This document shows positions 37,345 through 49,789 of a stretch of DNA of 64,000 nt, in pieces (position 1 is the stretch's first letter; every line of letters starts with the position of its first letter). This DNA is from Rusavskia elegans (Eukaryota > Ascomycota > Lecanoromycetes > Teloschistales > Teloschistaceae). Location of the stretch: assembly GCA_011316305.1 (NCBI GenBank), contig SAUG01000139.1:1-64000 (forward strand). Direction: 5' to 3'. The notes under the pieces are model-generated. The model saw only the letters and a list, made by a program, of their open reading frames with translations. It did no database searches and was not told the DNA's origin. The translations under genes and the position numbers were made by a program.

Positions 37345-38212
37345 TATATTATTAACCTTGTTTACGGCAACGGTTATTTTAATTTATATAAAGGAATTTA
37401 TAATTGTTAATAAAATATAAATAAGAAAAAATCTATAATATAGTTAATTGTTTTTATTTAATTGTTTTCTATTTTTTTTAATTATATATTGACCTATTTT
37501 CTTGACGTCGTTAAAAAAAATAAAAAAAAAATATTATTTTTATAATAAACTATTATCTTCGAAATGATTAATTATAATAAAATTTCTATTATATATCTTC
37601 TATAATCTATATTTAAACGCTTTATTAAATTATTAAAATCTTTTTCAGCCCTCGTAGTTTTGAAAGAATTACTAGCTAGTATATCAGCTATTGCAGCTAG
37701 AAATTTAAATCCGTTAATTAAAATAGAAGAAAATAGAAAAGTCGAATAACGCGTTTTGAAAATAGTAAAAAAAAAAACTTTTGTTATATTTAATATAAAT
37801 TAATTCAACTATTGATAAAATGATCGTCGTCCGAAAATATAGCTATAGTTATTACGGATATAAAAAACTTTTACTATCTAAATTTGTTTATAACAATAGT
37901 TATTTTCAAAAATATTTAAATACGTAAAAAACTATAGATTTATAGTACTAAAAAAAGTAATAAAATTTACCAATACGAAATTAATTTATTTAAAAAATTC
38001 TCTATATAAAATAAATTATAGATAGAAAAATATATTATTTCACGAAATATATTTAGAAAAAAATTTCTAAAAATCAATATCTACTTTATATAAATTGAAA
38101 TATATATTTTACTACTGTATCTTCGATGGTAATTTACTAAAATTTAATGTATTTACCGAATTATTAGTTTATCGGATATTCAAATTGAAAACAAATTTAT
38201 TTAATTAACGAT
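37345..38212. repeat. Repeat family G, copy 1
   Basis: It shares ordered blocks with 56690-57480, such as ACGGCAACG near the start, then TTACTAGCTAGTATATCAGC against TTACTAGCTATTGAATTACC, and later AGTTATTACGGATA. Fine differences are large and the limits approximate. Reverse-strand reading of the better copy at 57000 gives a RIP-type relic frame, so G may be a degraded gene or transposon; the family is not recognised. Confidence 0.5.
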
Positions 38213-38217
38213 ATTTC

Positions 38218-38626
38218 TGTTACGTCTACGATTCTACAGAGGTTCCTAGAAAGATTAGTTAGGCAAGCGAGCCTAATTATCTATAGCCGCCCGTAGCCGC
38301 TATAGCCGCCCTTTTTAGCGGGACTTTTAATAGATAGTTATCTATCGGCTCTTATAGCTATTTTTACTATATATATCGCTTATTATTCCTATAGATAGTT
38401 TCTTTCTTTAGTCGTTAATATAATTATTAAATATATTTCTACTATTCTCTTCTTAATTACTTTATAATAAAGAGACCTTATAATATTATAACTATATTTC
38501 TATAGCTATATAGTATTAATTATAATAACCTATACTAGAATTTCTTTACTATTTAATAGTTTAGACTATATCTATAGCTATAGCTAGGCTCGAATATAAT
38601 ATTATCTAATATATAGGGATATTAGA
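38218..38626 (+). repeat. 5' LTR of element A
   Basis: 409 bases, starting TGTTACGTCTACG. It carries the family core AGCCGC..AGCCGCTATAGCCGCC near its beginning and the word ATATATATCGCTTATTA in the middle. Confidence 0.85.
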
Positions 38627-38722
38627 TTTTAATAACTTATTATATTAATCTCGTTATCCCGTTCTATAGATCGAAGCGATACTATTAAAATAGTAATACT
38701 AAATATCTATAAAGGAAATAAA

Positions 38723-39610
38723 AGATCTTTAAAACTATAGATTATTTAGATAAATATCTATTTTATATTATATATAAACTAATTTCTAAATAAAGTAATT
38801 AAAATTCTATTTATAATATTATATCTAGAAGAGACTGCCTTTAATTAAATATAGCCCCGAATAGAAAATTACCTCGATAATCCGGAAAAATAGAAAAAAG
38901 ATAAAATAATATAGAGTTTTTATACCTTTAGTAATTTTATTATAGCTATAAAAAAAGCCTACGGAAATAATAATAAAAATAGGGTAATAGATAGAAAACT
39001 AATAGTTCTAAAATAGTAGAAGTCGGTAGCTATCTATACTATTTAGTTTAGAACGTTAGCTTATAAAATAGACTAGAAAAACTTAGTTTTAAAAGCCTAC
39101 TTCTATAAAGAACTTTAGATAAAAGTTGAAAAAGCTATAGTAGTAATTAGGAAACTAGATTTATTAATAGATCTTATTAAATTTATAATAAAAATCGATA
39201 CTAGATAGTATAAAATATATTTAGATAAATAGGCGTATAGTAAAATAGGACCTGCTAAAAGAAAACCTAGAAAAGACCCGATAGAGTTCGATACGACCGA
39301 GACTAAAGAATTATAAATTAAAGTTTATTACTTATATAGAAAAATAGAATATTTTAAAAAAAATTATTTAATTAAAGAAATAATTAAAATATCCGAATTT
39401 TTTTTTAAAATAATAGAGGAATTATCTAATAAATATATAGCGAAAAGCTAGTTAGCCTATTATAATATTAATTACTCTTTCTATTTATTAGATAAAGAAG
39501 GAATAGAATAGTACTTTAAAAAACCGAAGACAGTATAAAAAACGAGGCTAATATTCGATTTTAAACTATATAAAACTAAAAAACCCCTTATAGTAGTATT
39601 TAAAATAAAA
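38723..39610 (+). pseudogene. gag relic of element A
   Basis: One reading phase runs from 38723 through the zinc-knuckle position at 39326-39367, with only TAA/TAG stops in the part read. It contains words expected of a retrotransposon Gag (ENYLDNPEK, then a Lys-rich AIKKAYGNNNKNR, then a capsid-like stretch). At 39326-39367 the CCHC zinc knuckle is recognisable by spacing, but all three Cys and the His read as Tyr. The downstream word LAYYNINYSF..LLDKEG matches the segment that follows the knuckle in some fungal Ty3/gypsy Gags. The end is approximate. Confidence 0.75.
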
Positions 39611-39882
39611 TCGGAGGTTAATAAATAATAGCTCTTATAAATAGAAAGAAAGATAATAAAGTTATAAAAGGATTCTATAATAAAATTAAGGGATATTTTT
39701 ATAGATAAATAATAAAAAATAATAGAATCTTTAATATCGAAGTTAAAATAAAGTATAGACTAGTCGGAACGATAAACTTTACTATAATTAAAAACTAGAA
39801 AAGTAATATTATTTTAAGAAATAAGTAGAAAGAATTAATTTTAGAAAAATTAATAAAAAAAAATACCGTCGGTAAAAAAAAA

Positions 39883-40695
39883 GAACTATAAACGATATAT
39901 TTTTTAGCCTATAAAAATCTTTTATATAAAGAAATTAAAGATTTAGATATAAAATTTAAAGAAAGTAGAAAAGTTTAGAAAATAAAAATCTAGAAGGAAT
40001 ACTATTACTTGTTTTAATAATTTATTTAAAAATATAATAAAAGTAGAAAAATAATCTAATAGCTTTAGATAAACTATATTAGAAAAATATACTAGAGTAT
40101 AGTTAAAGCTATAAGTAAAATTAAATACTACGAACTAATCTAGATAAATTAGAATAAAAGAATACTAGACCTAATATTAAGTATTTATCCGAAGATTAAT
40201 AAATTTAACTAGTATCTATCTTTATTATTATAGGATAAGATAGTAGCTAAAAAACTAGATTTAGCTAGGCTATCGGAAAAATCTAAAGTAACTTATAATA
40301 TAGATATATAACTCGGACGCTAAAAATAATAGAAAAAAAGCCTTTTACTAGACTTTTTTTATAAATCTGTAGTTTTTAAAGGTTAAAAAAAATTAAATTC
40401 TTTTAAAAACCGATCTAGATTATCCGAATTAAACGTAGATATCGATTTAATAGACACTTTTTACGCGGCTAATATAAAACTAATAGAGGAATAGAATATA
40501 ACCGGATTATTAAATTTATTAAAATAAAAAAGTACGCGTTATTTCTAAATAATAAAATTACTTTTATATTTATCTAAAGCGCGATAATAAATAATAAAAT
40601 ACTTTTATTTATTAAAGAGTCGGCGGAGATCCGACTTTTAAGTTAGATATTTATTACGAATTTCCTTTTTAGAATTAAAAAAAGATTCGATACAA
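39883..40695 (+). pseudogene. Second relic frame of element A, unknown product
   Basis: About 270 codons in one phase with RIP-type stops only, between gag and the 3' LTR. It is Lys/Gln/Leu-rich with a coiled-coil-like character (for example FLAYKNLLYKEIKDLD). It shows no protease, reverse transcriptase, RNase H or integrase motif that I can recognise. The same frame is present in element B (about 62060-62970). Confidence 0.5.
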
Positions 40696-41113
40696 TAGTA
40701 AACTTTAGAATATTTATTAAAAATACCCGCGATATTAGAATAAAATTTATTTTTTTTATTTTTAAAACGCTTCTTTATATAGGTTAGTAGAAATAGAGAA
40801 ATAAAAGAATATAAGATATAAGTAGTATTAGATATTAAAAGGTCGTAAAATTTCTAAGCCCGGGTATATTTATTATAAATATTACTATTAACCTCGACTT
40901 TATATTCTTTTAAAAGATTATAGATATATAAAAAATAAGAAAAAGATATTATAACCCTTTTTAACTAGATATAGTAAAATAACTTTAGTCGATTTTCCTT
41001 TCGAGAACGTATAATAGAGGTATTAATAAAATAAAAAAGAAGAGAAAAGAAAACCCTTTTTATATCTCGTAGATAGATTTTACGCTAGATAAAAAGCGAT
41101 ATAGGGGAGGTTA

Positions 41114-41522
41114 TATTATATCTATAATTCTATAGAAATTCCTAGAAAAATTAGTTAGATAAGCGAATCTAATTATCTATAGCCGCCTATAGCTATTATA
41201 GCCGCCTTTTTTAACGGAACTTTTAGTAGACGGCTATTTATTAGCGTTTATAGCTACTTTTACTATATATATCGTTTATTACTTTTAAATATAGTTTCTC
41301 TTGTTAGTTATTAATATAATTATTAAATATATCTCTACTATTCTCTTTTTAATTATTTTATAATAAAGATACTTCGTAATATCGTAACCGTACTTCTATA
41401 GCTATATAGAATTAGTTACGATAATCTATACTAGAACTCCCTTACTATTTAGTAGCTCGGACTACGTCTACGGCTATAGCTAAGCTCGAGCGTAACGCCT
41501 TCTGATATACAGGGACGTTACA
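41114..41522 (+). repeat. 3' LTR of element A
   Basis: 409 bases, beginning TATTATATC and ending GGGACGTTACA. It differs from the 5' LTR mainly by C/T and G/A transitions. Confidence 0.85.
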
Positions 41523-41527
41523 ATTTC

Positions 41528-41992
41528 AAATATATAATTTATTCCATTAGCTATTTCGATTTATTTTCTATATTTTAATCGACGAAATTTTCAACAAGGC
41601 AGCTATATATATTTGAAATCGATAAAAATCTATTTAAATCTATTAAATCTTTTAAATCTAAAAAAAAGTTTATTTTTTTTAAAATTTAATTTTTTTGAAA
41701 TTTAATTTCCGAAAATAGATTTTTGGATTTTAATATATCTACGAAAAAATATATTATAAAATTCAAAACTAATAGTAATATTTAAAATATAGCGATTTTT
41801 AAAAATTTAATTCGAAAGTATAAATTTTTTTAAATTTCGTAAACTTGAAATAGCGATTTAATTACTATTATTTACGCTCTTTAACGTTTTAAACGAGTCT
41901 ATTCGTAAAAACGATAGAAGTAAAAAGTCGAAAGCGTATCGCTAGATCGTTAAAATTCAAAATACTTTCGAAAAATTAAAACGTACTTTGGA
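41528..41992. other. AT-rich spacer between elements A and C
   Basis: No gene seen. The sequence is AT-rich but contains some TpG and CpA; it is probably degraded repeat DNA into which both elements inserted. Confidence 0.5.
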
Positions 41993-41997
41993 TACGG

Positions 41998-42448
41998 TGC
42001 TATAGAGCTACCTGGGAATCTAGTATTTCCAAAAGTTGATTAGATTTATTAGTATATCTATAAATAAAGGTATAACGGATAATTGTTTAAATTAGATTAT
42101 AAATAAGTTAATTTAATTACTAGAGCAGTATATAGCGATAACTAATAAATTAAATATAAGCTATAAAGATATCGAGTTCGAGATTTATATAGATAAATAA
42201 AATCTTCTACTACTTGGATTATTTATTAACTAAAATGATTATACCAGCTCTATTTTATAATATTTATTTACTAAAACTATTAAAATTAAAATACTAATAG
42301 TATTTATTTATTAAAACTACTAAAATACTTCTTAGTACTAATTTATAGACTGTTCTATATATCTTTATCTATCGAGGCGTAATGGGAAATCCAGCGCCGT
42401 ACTAAATACTACTACGTTCCCCGAAGTATACCGCCCGTGTTTATAATA
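41998..42448 (-). repeat. 3' LTR of element C (left copy)
   Basis: 451 bases, beginning TGCTATAGAGC on the plus strand and ending TTATAATA. Its C-rich word ATCCAGCGCCGTACTAAATA (42392-42411) is conserved in the right copy. Confidence 0.88.
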
Positions 42449-43145
42449 CTAGGTCTCTTCTTTAGATTTTTTATCCTAAAAAACCTTCTATCCTTCTTTT
42501 TTATAAGTAAAAGAAAAAGGTTATTAACTAAAAATCGTTATAAAAAAATCCTATTATTAAATATCGGTATTTTAGCTATACGTTTCTATCGGAACTATTT
42601 CTAGTCGGATAAATTTTATTATATTAGCAAAGATTCTAAAAAGTATATTAGTTATATAAAATAAATCTATCTTTATAGCCTTACTTTAATAGATACTACG
42701 CGTTAGCGTCGTCTTAAAAATAAACGTAAAAAGTTAAAAAAGAAATTATATAAAATATATATAAAGTGATAACGTCTACTTCATTAATTAGATTATATTA
42801 AAAAAGAGCAGCGTATTATAGTTAATAGTAAACTATAAAATATCGAAGAATTAGCGCGAAAGAAAGATTCTATAGATCCGTTTTCGTTCGTCGATTTAGA
42901 TCCTTTTATCGATATAGCTTCCGAGTAGATTATCCTGCCTAGTAATTTTAGCTAGTCGATAACTTCTTTAATTTCTTTTATAAAAACTATTATAGAGCTT
43001 TCTAGTAGTTTACTAAATATTTTTTAAATTTCTAAATATTTTTCGAGGTAAAGTAACTTTTCTATTAAATTAAATAATTCTAATCTTCTAATTATAGAAT
43101 TTTTATAACTATAAAGATATCTTCTTTCTATATTTCGAAATTAAA

Positions 43146-43210
43146 TATCTATTATAATAGCGTTTCGGGGTCGGTTGGTTCTAAAAGAAATATATAAAAT
43201 ACCGGGTATA
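43146..43210 (-). pseudogene. Integrase C-terminal relic of element C
   Basis: The minus strand reads KVYPVFYIFLLEPTDPET, which matches the well-known HPVFHVSLLEP-type segment near the end of Ty3/gypsy integrases, with His read as Tyr after RIP. The following minus-strand sequence may be a chromodomain, but I could not confirm it. Confidence 0.75.
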
Positions 43211-45164
43211 CTTTAATATCTTTAAATAAATCGAGTTCGAAATTCTAAAATCCTTTAATCTCTTTAATTAAAAACAGTCCGACTTTAATATAGTTAAAAA
43301 TCTTATTTAAAATCTTTATTTTTAGATTTTTTATAAATATATATACTTTATTTCCTTTTATTAACTAAAGTATTATTTTTTAATTTTTATTATAATAGTT
43401 ATCCGAATAGTTCTATATTTTTAGAATATTTTTATAGATATTTTTCTAAATCTCGATTTTTTAAATCGCTAATTCCGCAAATTTTATAGTAGCGATTATC
43501 TAAATAAATTCGGATTCCTTCTACTATCGGCGTAGAACGATATATCTTTTATTATATTCGATTTTCTTATATTAAATACTAATTATACTTTTAGTAGGAA
43601 TAAAATCTAATTATTTTAAATATTATTAAATTAGTACTTTAAATATTATTCTAAAGTCTAATTAGTACGTTCTATTTATCTATCTATTATCGGATAGAAA
43701 ATTATTAATATTTTTAATTTAATACTAAATAAAGAAATAAGAATTTTCTAATAATTTAAAGTAAAGAATTTATTTCTATTATTTATTAATACTTCCGGTA
43801 GTCTATAGTATCGAAATAATCAATCGAAGATAATAAATCTAAATTATTCTACTATAAAATCTTTTTGTAATAGAATTATATAAATATATTTCGTAAATCT
43901 ATCTACTATATTAAATATCGAATCGTATTTTATATTTATTATCGGATCTTTTAATTTCGGAAGTTTAATAATAAAGTTTAATATAACTTTTTTCTATAGT
44001 AAATCCGGTAGTTTCTAATACTAGATCTTTTTATAACGAGTATATATATTATATTTATTTTACTAATAATTAGAATATTTTCTAATATATATTTTAATAC
44101 GTTATTTTATAATAAGGAAACTAGTAATACTATTATAAAAGTTATATTATCTTTATTACGTCTAGATACTTTTATAGTATTCTATTATAGTATTCTTTAA
44201 TATATTTATTAATTTTATCGTCTAGTATTAATAGTTTTTTTTTTTAATAGAAAACTATTTTAAGTCGTCTCTAAATATATATAGTATCGTATTTATCTCG
44301 TATTAATTTACTAATAGTAATCTATTTTTATTAATTTTTAAAATATTATTACTAAAACTCTATTTTATTTTTATATAATTACTTCTTCGGTTTAAAGTAT
44401 CTATTTTTCTATTTTCTTTACCTATAATATAGTATATCTTAAATCTATATTAACCGAAGAATTTAAACTATTATATTTATTTTCTATTAAATTATTTTAT
44501 TATTATTAAATATAGAAGATTTTTATAATCTATAAAAATTATTTTTTCTAGTAATTCTTCGATATATACTCTTTATTATTTTAGTAAAGCTATTATTACT
44601 AGTAGTTTCTTATTATAGATATTATAAATTTATTCTGCTAGTAATAAATTTCTTAATATATATACTACTAGATACTATTTACTATTTTATTATTATAGAA
44701 ATTATGTATCTATAACTAGATCTAATAAATCTATATCTATTTTTAAAAGTCTTTTTAAATTAAATATTTTAAATACTAGGTCTTTTATATATTCTTTTTT
44801 AAAATCTTTAAATATTTATTATTTTCTTTCCTTTTAATACTTTTTAATAGTATCTTTTATTAAAGTTATTAGAATAAAAGTTCTTTTAGAATAGTTTTTT
44901 ATAAACTTTCGATTATAGTTTATAAATCCGAAAAAAACTTTAAATTTTTTTAATATTTATTAGTATTTTCTATTCTATAATAGTATTTAATTTATTAGGG
45001 TCGATATATAGTCTATAGTACTCTATAATAAATTCTAGAAAGTTAATTTCGTTTTTATAGAATTTATATTTTTTTAGTTTAAAATATAAGTTTCTTCTTT
45101 CTAGATATTTAAGAACTTTACTAATATATTATTTATATTCTTTACATATTTTAAAATAAATTAG

Positions 45165-45370
45165 AATATTATCGAAGTAGATAATAATAAATATATCTAG
45201 AAATTTTTTTAAAATATATTATTAATTATATTCTAATAGATTACCGAAACGTTTATAAATTCAAATAGTATAACAATATATTTATAATAATCGTATTATA
45301 TATAAAAAACTATATTTTATTCTTTTCCGATTTTTATTTATATAAGATTATATACTTTTCGAAAATCGAA
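45165..45370 (-). pseudogene. Reverse transcriptase relic of element C
   Basis: The minus strand reads a KFDFRKVYNLI segment, then words corresponding to the WKTAF and RYGHYEY motifs with TAA/TAG in place of Gln, Arg or Trp codons. Then comes the catalytic box at 45168-45179 as YFDN, where YxDD is expected; the second Asp has become Asn, a G-to-A change. This is unmistakable Ty3/gypsy reverse transcriptase, inactivated. Confidence 0.9.
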
Positions 45371-47237
45371 TTTTATAAAATATTTTACCCTAGAAAATCT
45401 ATTCTAACGCTCGCTAATATTTAGTAGTAGATATCGGTTTTTATTTATAATGTTATTTAGCTTTCGGTAATCGATATATAGGCGGAATATTCCGTTCTTT
45501 TTCGATATAAAGAGGATCGGATATCCTATCGATAATTAAAATTTTCTAATAAATTCTTTCTTTATATTTTTATCTAGATATTTATAAAGTATTTCGAGTT
45601 CCGTCGCGGATAGTAAATAAATAGGTCGAGATATAAGTTATTTATCTAATTTAATCTAATTTTATAATTCTATAATTAATATTTAAATAGTATTTTTATA
45701 GTTACTTCTTTCTATAATAAATTTATCTAATCTTTATATTTATCTTAAATTATTTCTAATAGATATTCTATTAACCTTTTATTAAATAATATAGGGTTTT
45801 CGAAAGATTTATAATTTTATTTTTTATCTCTATTTTATTAATCCAGCAAATCTCTACTAGTATCTAATAAATCGGATCTAAATAGTTTTTAGTCGTCTTT
45901 TTTTAAAGCTATAATTTCGCGTTTTATATTCTACTTTTTATTTATCCGAAATCTATATTTCGGTATAGACTAGATATTCCCTATATAGAAATATCGTTAA
46001 AAACTAAGTATTTTTTTCTTCTAGTCTATTACTAGATTATAATTTTTTAAATAAAAAATTCTAAATACGATTTCGTAACTAGTTATCCTAATAATATTAA
46101 ACTAGAATTTCTTTTAGTACTAGTTAATTATTATTTAGAATAGTATTATTACTTTTATAATCTTTCTATCTCTATTGGGTATTTTATTTCTATCAATAAC
46201 TATTAAATTATATAGATTCTTTTTCTTAATTTAAAGGAATTTTTTCTTTTTAGTTAAATCCTTTAATATAAAATTTCCGGTTACGCCCGAGTTAATAAAT
46301 ATTTTAATCTTCTATAGTCCGTTATTTATTTCGATAACTATTTTAATTTCGAGTATATATACGTAGCTAGCTAAATTTAGTTACTTTTTCTAGGCTATAA
46401 AATTATATACTTATAGTATATCTATTACTATAAAATTTTACTATTTCTCGAATTATCGTTTATAATTTTAAATTTTTTATCTTTATAATCTATTTATAAA
46501 ATATATCTACAGAGTCCTTAATTAAAGATTTTATTTCTTTTTTACTATTCTTTGCAGTATTTATATATACTATATATAATATATCCAAAATAGTTATAAA
46601 TATTATAATTTCCGACTTTAATAGATATTATAGAAATACGTCGGCGTAGTTTTAATAGATACTATCTAGCTCTATTCTTTTCTAATTTATAGATCCCGTA
46701 TTTATTATTATAGCAGGCGGTCTAACTAAATAGTACGTATTAGTCTCCTATTATTATATTCTTTTATTATAATATCGGTTTAGAAATAATTTTATTTTTA
46801 GAGGTATTACTTTCTAGTTCTTTTTCTAATATATTAATAATATCGTTCGTTTTTTAATTCTACTAATCGTTCTATGGATATTCGTCGTTAATATATATTC
46901 TATAAACGTTTTTAAATCTTTTATAGATTACTATAAATTTTTCCTTTACTAATTCTTTATTAAAAAAGGCCTAAAAGTACGCTAGTTAAATATCCTCTTT
47001 TATAGTTATCTATCTAAAGGCGGCTTTTCTTCTATTTAATTCTATTAATATTTATAGCGAAATATTATTTATTATTACTTCCTTTAATATTTTATCGTTT
47101 TCTATAAATATAAATTTTTTATTTAAACTAGTTTCCTAGGATTTAGAACTACTATTATCGTTTTCTAAAATTATTTTTTACTAATTTTTAGATTTTTTTA
47201 GCGTAGTATTAAGCTATTATTATTATATTATATTTTA

Positions 47238-47282
47238 TCGATATTCTTTTATAAAAGAGTCTAGTTTACTATAGTTATAGTA
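47238..47282 (-). pseudogene. gag zinc-knuckle relic of element C
   Basis: On the minus strand the stretch YYNYSKLDSFIKEYR has the spacing of a Gag CCHC knuckle with each Cys read as Tyr. It lies upstream of the reverse transcriptase on the same strand, as expected. Confidence 0.6.
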
Positions 47283-48160
47283 TATCTTAGAATTTTTATT
47301 CCTTTTACTATTTCTAGGGTTTTTTCTTTTATATCGCTATTATATAAAATCCAGTTCTATTAGTATCGATCCGAAGTAGCTATTTCAGGATTATTTTTTA
47401 TTTAAATACTATTTTCTATAGAGCCGTCCCGAATAATATTCCGTATTATCTCGTAGTTTACTATTATAGCGTTTTTCTACATCTCGTTTATATAGCTTAT
47501 TATTAAAGTCGATAGATATTTTAATTAGATTATCTAGTTTATTATATACTCGACTATTATATATAAATTCGTCCTTTACTTATTTTTTAAATCTTTATCT
47601 AAATATTATATATAGAATAATATTATTCCATTTAACTAGTAGTATCTATTTTTTAAATCGTACGGTATAATCAAATATTATATTCTTCTATTAAAGGTAT
47701 TAAATAAAGCGTTTAGTAGTTTAGATTTTATTTAAAATTCTAAAGATCTTACGAATAGCTTTTTTAAACTTTATAAATTATATAAAAATACGTTTATTAT
47801 TTTCGTTATTATCTTTATATTATTAAAGGAAAGGTTTTATCTAGTACTAGACTCGTTTTTAAAGGTAGAATATAGTAAAAAATGTTTTCTTTTTTTCGGA
47901 TATAGGATAGAATATAAAGTATATATCTAATTATACGCGCCAATCTTTTAGTTTATTATAATTTCTATAGTATTTATTAGATATATTAATTTTAATACTA
48001 TAAAAGTATTAGTTAGTTGAAGGAATATTTTTATTTTTATTATTATCTTTTATCTAGATTTCTTTTTCTTTAAATTTAGACTATTTTACTATATAGCTAG
48101 AGTTATTTAGGGTAAAAGTTTAATATTAACCTGTGATAGATATTCTAAAGATATTTAAAT

Positions 48161-48612
48161 TACTATAAAGCTATCTAGGGGTCTGGTATCTCTAAAAGTT
48201 AATTAGATATATTAGTATATCTATAAATAAAGATATAACGGATAATTATTTAAATTAAAATTAAAAATAAATTAGTTTAATTACTAGAGTAGTATATATC
48301 GATAACTAATAAATTAAATACGAGCTATAAAAGCGTCGAGTTCGGGATTTATATAGATAAATAAAATCTTCTACTATCTAGGTTATTTATTAATTAAAAT
48401 AACTAAATTAGTTCTATTTTATAGTATTTACTTATTAAAATTACTAAGATTAAAGTATTTATAGTATTTATTTACTAAAACTACTAAAATATTCTTTAGT
48501 ATTAATATCGAGGCTGTCTTATATATCCTTGCCTATCGAAGCGTAATAGGAAATCCAGCGCCGTACTAAATACTACCGCGTTCCCGGAAGCACGCCGCCC
48601 GTACTTATAATA
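48161..48612 (-). repeat. 5' LTR of element C (right copy)
   Basis: 452 bases, collinear with 41998-42448; differences are mostly transitions. On the minus strand it would drive the element's transcript. Confidence 0.88.
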
Positions 48613-48720
48613 TACGGCTAGAATACTATAGTAATTCAATTTAAAAAAGAAATCAATATTAAAACTAATACTTTTAAAATCGAAAATCGCTAAATTTATA
48701 ATTAATCTAACGATAGTAAT

Positions 48721-49116
48721 TAGACTGGCCGGTTCGGATCGAGTTTCTATCGAACCGTCGGATACCCGATTCGATTTTAGTAACCCGACTCGAATCCGAT
48801 AGGATAAAATATTATATTTATGATATTATTATTTTAATATTTTAATAAAAATAATATATTTAGGTAATATATTTTCTCGATTTGGAATCTTTCTAGCTAA
48901 CGTGGTTAATTAATTATATTCTTTTTAGTAAATTCGTATTAAAGTTATATTAGCTTTATACTTTTATACTAGGGCTCAGCGGTTTTAACGGGACGGATCG
49001 AATTATAATTTAAAACCCGAAATCCGATTAGATCGGGTTGTAGTTTAGTCTAACCCGATTCGAGTCGAATCGGGTTAGCTAATCTAGGTTCGAAATCCGA
49101 CCCGACGGCCAGTCTA
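48721..49116. mobile_element. TA-flanked terminal inverted repeat element (MITE-like), best copy
   Basis: A perfect 10-base inverted end pair: TAGACTGGCC at 48721-48730 and GGCCAGTCTA at 49107-49116, the outer TA being the probable target duplication. The interior has mirrored blocks of GGATTCGGGT-type words and no frame. Related copies are at 28820-29160 and from 63889 to the window end. Confidence 0.72.
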
Positions 49117-49674
49117 GATTAGATTATCCGAATCGCTAAAAACTCGGATCGAATTAAATCGATTCGTTAAAATTCGGTAAATTTCTAATATATCGACGGG
49201 AACTCGTATCGATGTAGTCAGTCCAATTCTATCTATTTGATTGATTAAAAAATAGATAAAAACTTTATATAGAATTTTTATTTTCTAAATTAAATTAGCG
49301 CGCTAAAGTTTCGATATGGATTATATAATCTATATTTTTCTAACGCGAACTTTCAGAGCGATCTACGCGCTAAAGCTTCGATATAAATTATTTAATCTAT
49401 ATTCTTTCAGCGCGAGCTTTCAAAACGAATCAGATAATTACTATTTGAATTTATTTAAACTGCAGTATATATTTAAATAATCAAAGGTTTAGTATTATAT
49501 CGCTTCTTTATATAACGTTTTCGAATGAATTACATTTTAAATAGGCGTATATTTAAAGAGCCTAGAGAACTTTTTTTAAAATCTAAAAATTTTAAAAATT
49601 AGCAGAATTTTTCTTTTATATATTTTTATTTGAAATTATATTTTAATATATTTCTCTATATATCTACTTTCAAT
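49117..49674. other. Degraded repeat DNA with a second inverted-repeat remnant
   Basis: About 49117-49235 resembles 58440-58575 (both end ..CCGACGGAAATCCG or GACGGGAACTCG, then a GTAG..CCAAT word) and may be one arm of a relative of the MITE. A direct repeat lies at about 49290-49425: CGCGCTAAAGTTTCGATAT and a similar copy 75 bases on. No gene seen. Confidence 0.5.
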
Positions 49675-49789
49675 TTTATATACGACAGCGATTGTTATAT
49701 CTTACGTATAAAGAAATTTTTAAAACTAAAAGTATATAATTTATAAAATATATTTACCAACATTGTTTAATATTTCTATTTAATAATTT
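49675..49789. repeat. Repeat family G, copy 2, left part
   Basis: Matches the start of copy 3 (ACGACAGCGATTGTTATAT against ACGGCAACGATTATTATAT). It is interrupted by element D and resumes at 52971. Confidence 0.65.

Larger units (their letters stand above)
38218..41522 (+). mobile_element. LTR element A, 3.3 kb, gag-bearing, no visible RT, duplication ATTTC
   Basis: LTRs at 38218-38626 and 41114-41522 (409 bases each) start TG/TA and end in GA/CA. The 5-base duplication ATTTC flanks the element (38213-38217, 41523-41527). A purine-rich tract (ATAGGGGAGG) precedes the 3' LTR. The internal 2.5 kb holds a gag relic and a second relic frame, but no reverse transcriptase motif was found. Elements D and B have the same structure and size, so this is a family trait and not a chance deletion. 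Such an element would need proteins from an autonomous relative to move. Confidence 0.88.
41998..48612 (-). mobile_element. Element C, full-length Ty3/gypsy retrotransposon, 6.6 kb, duplication TACGG
   Basis: LTRs at 41998-42448 (451 bases) and 48161-48612 (452 bases) enclose a 5.7-kb interior. The direct duplication TACGG lies at 41993-41997 and 48613-48617. Reading on the minus strand the order is gag zinc knuckle (about 47260), reverse transcriptase (about 45170-45370), integrase C-terminus (about 43150-43210), which is the Ty3/gypsy order. A purine tract (AAAGAAGAGA on the minus strand) borders the 3' LTR at 42449. All coding parts are broken by RIP stops. Confidence 0.92.
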
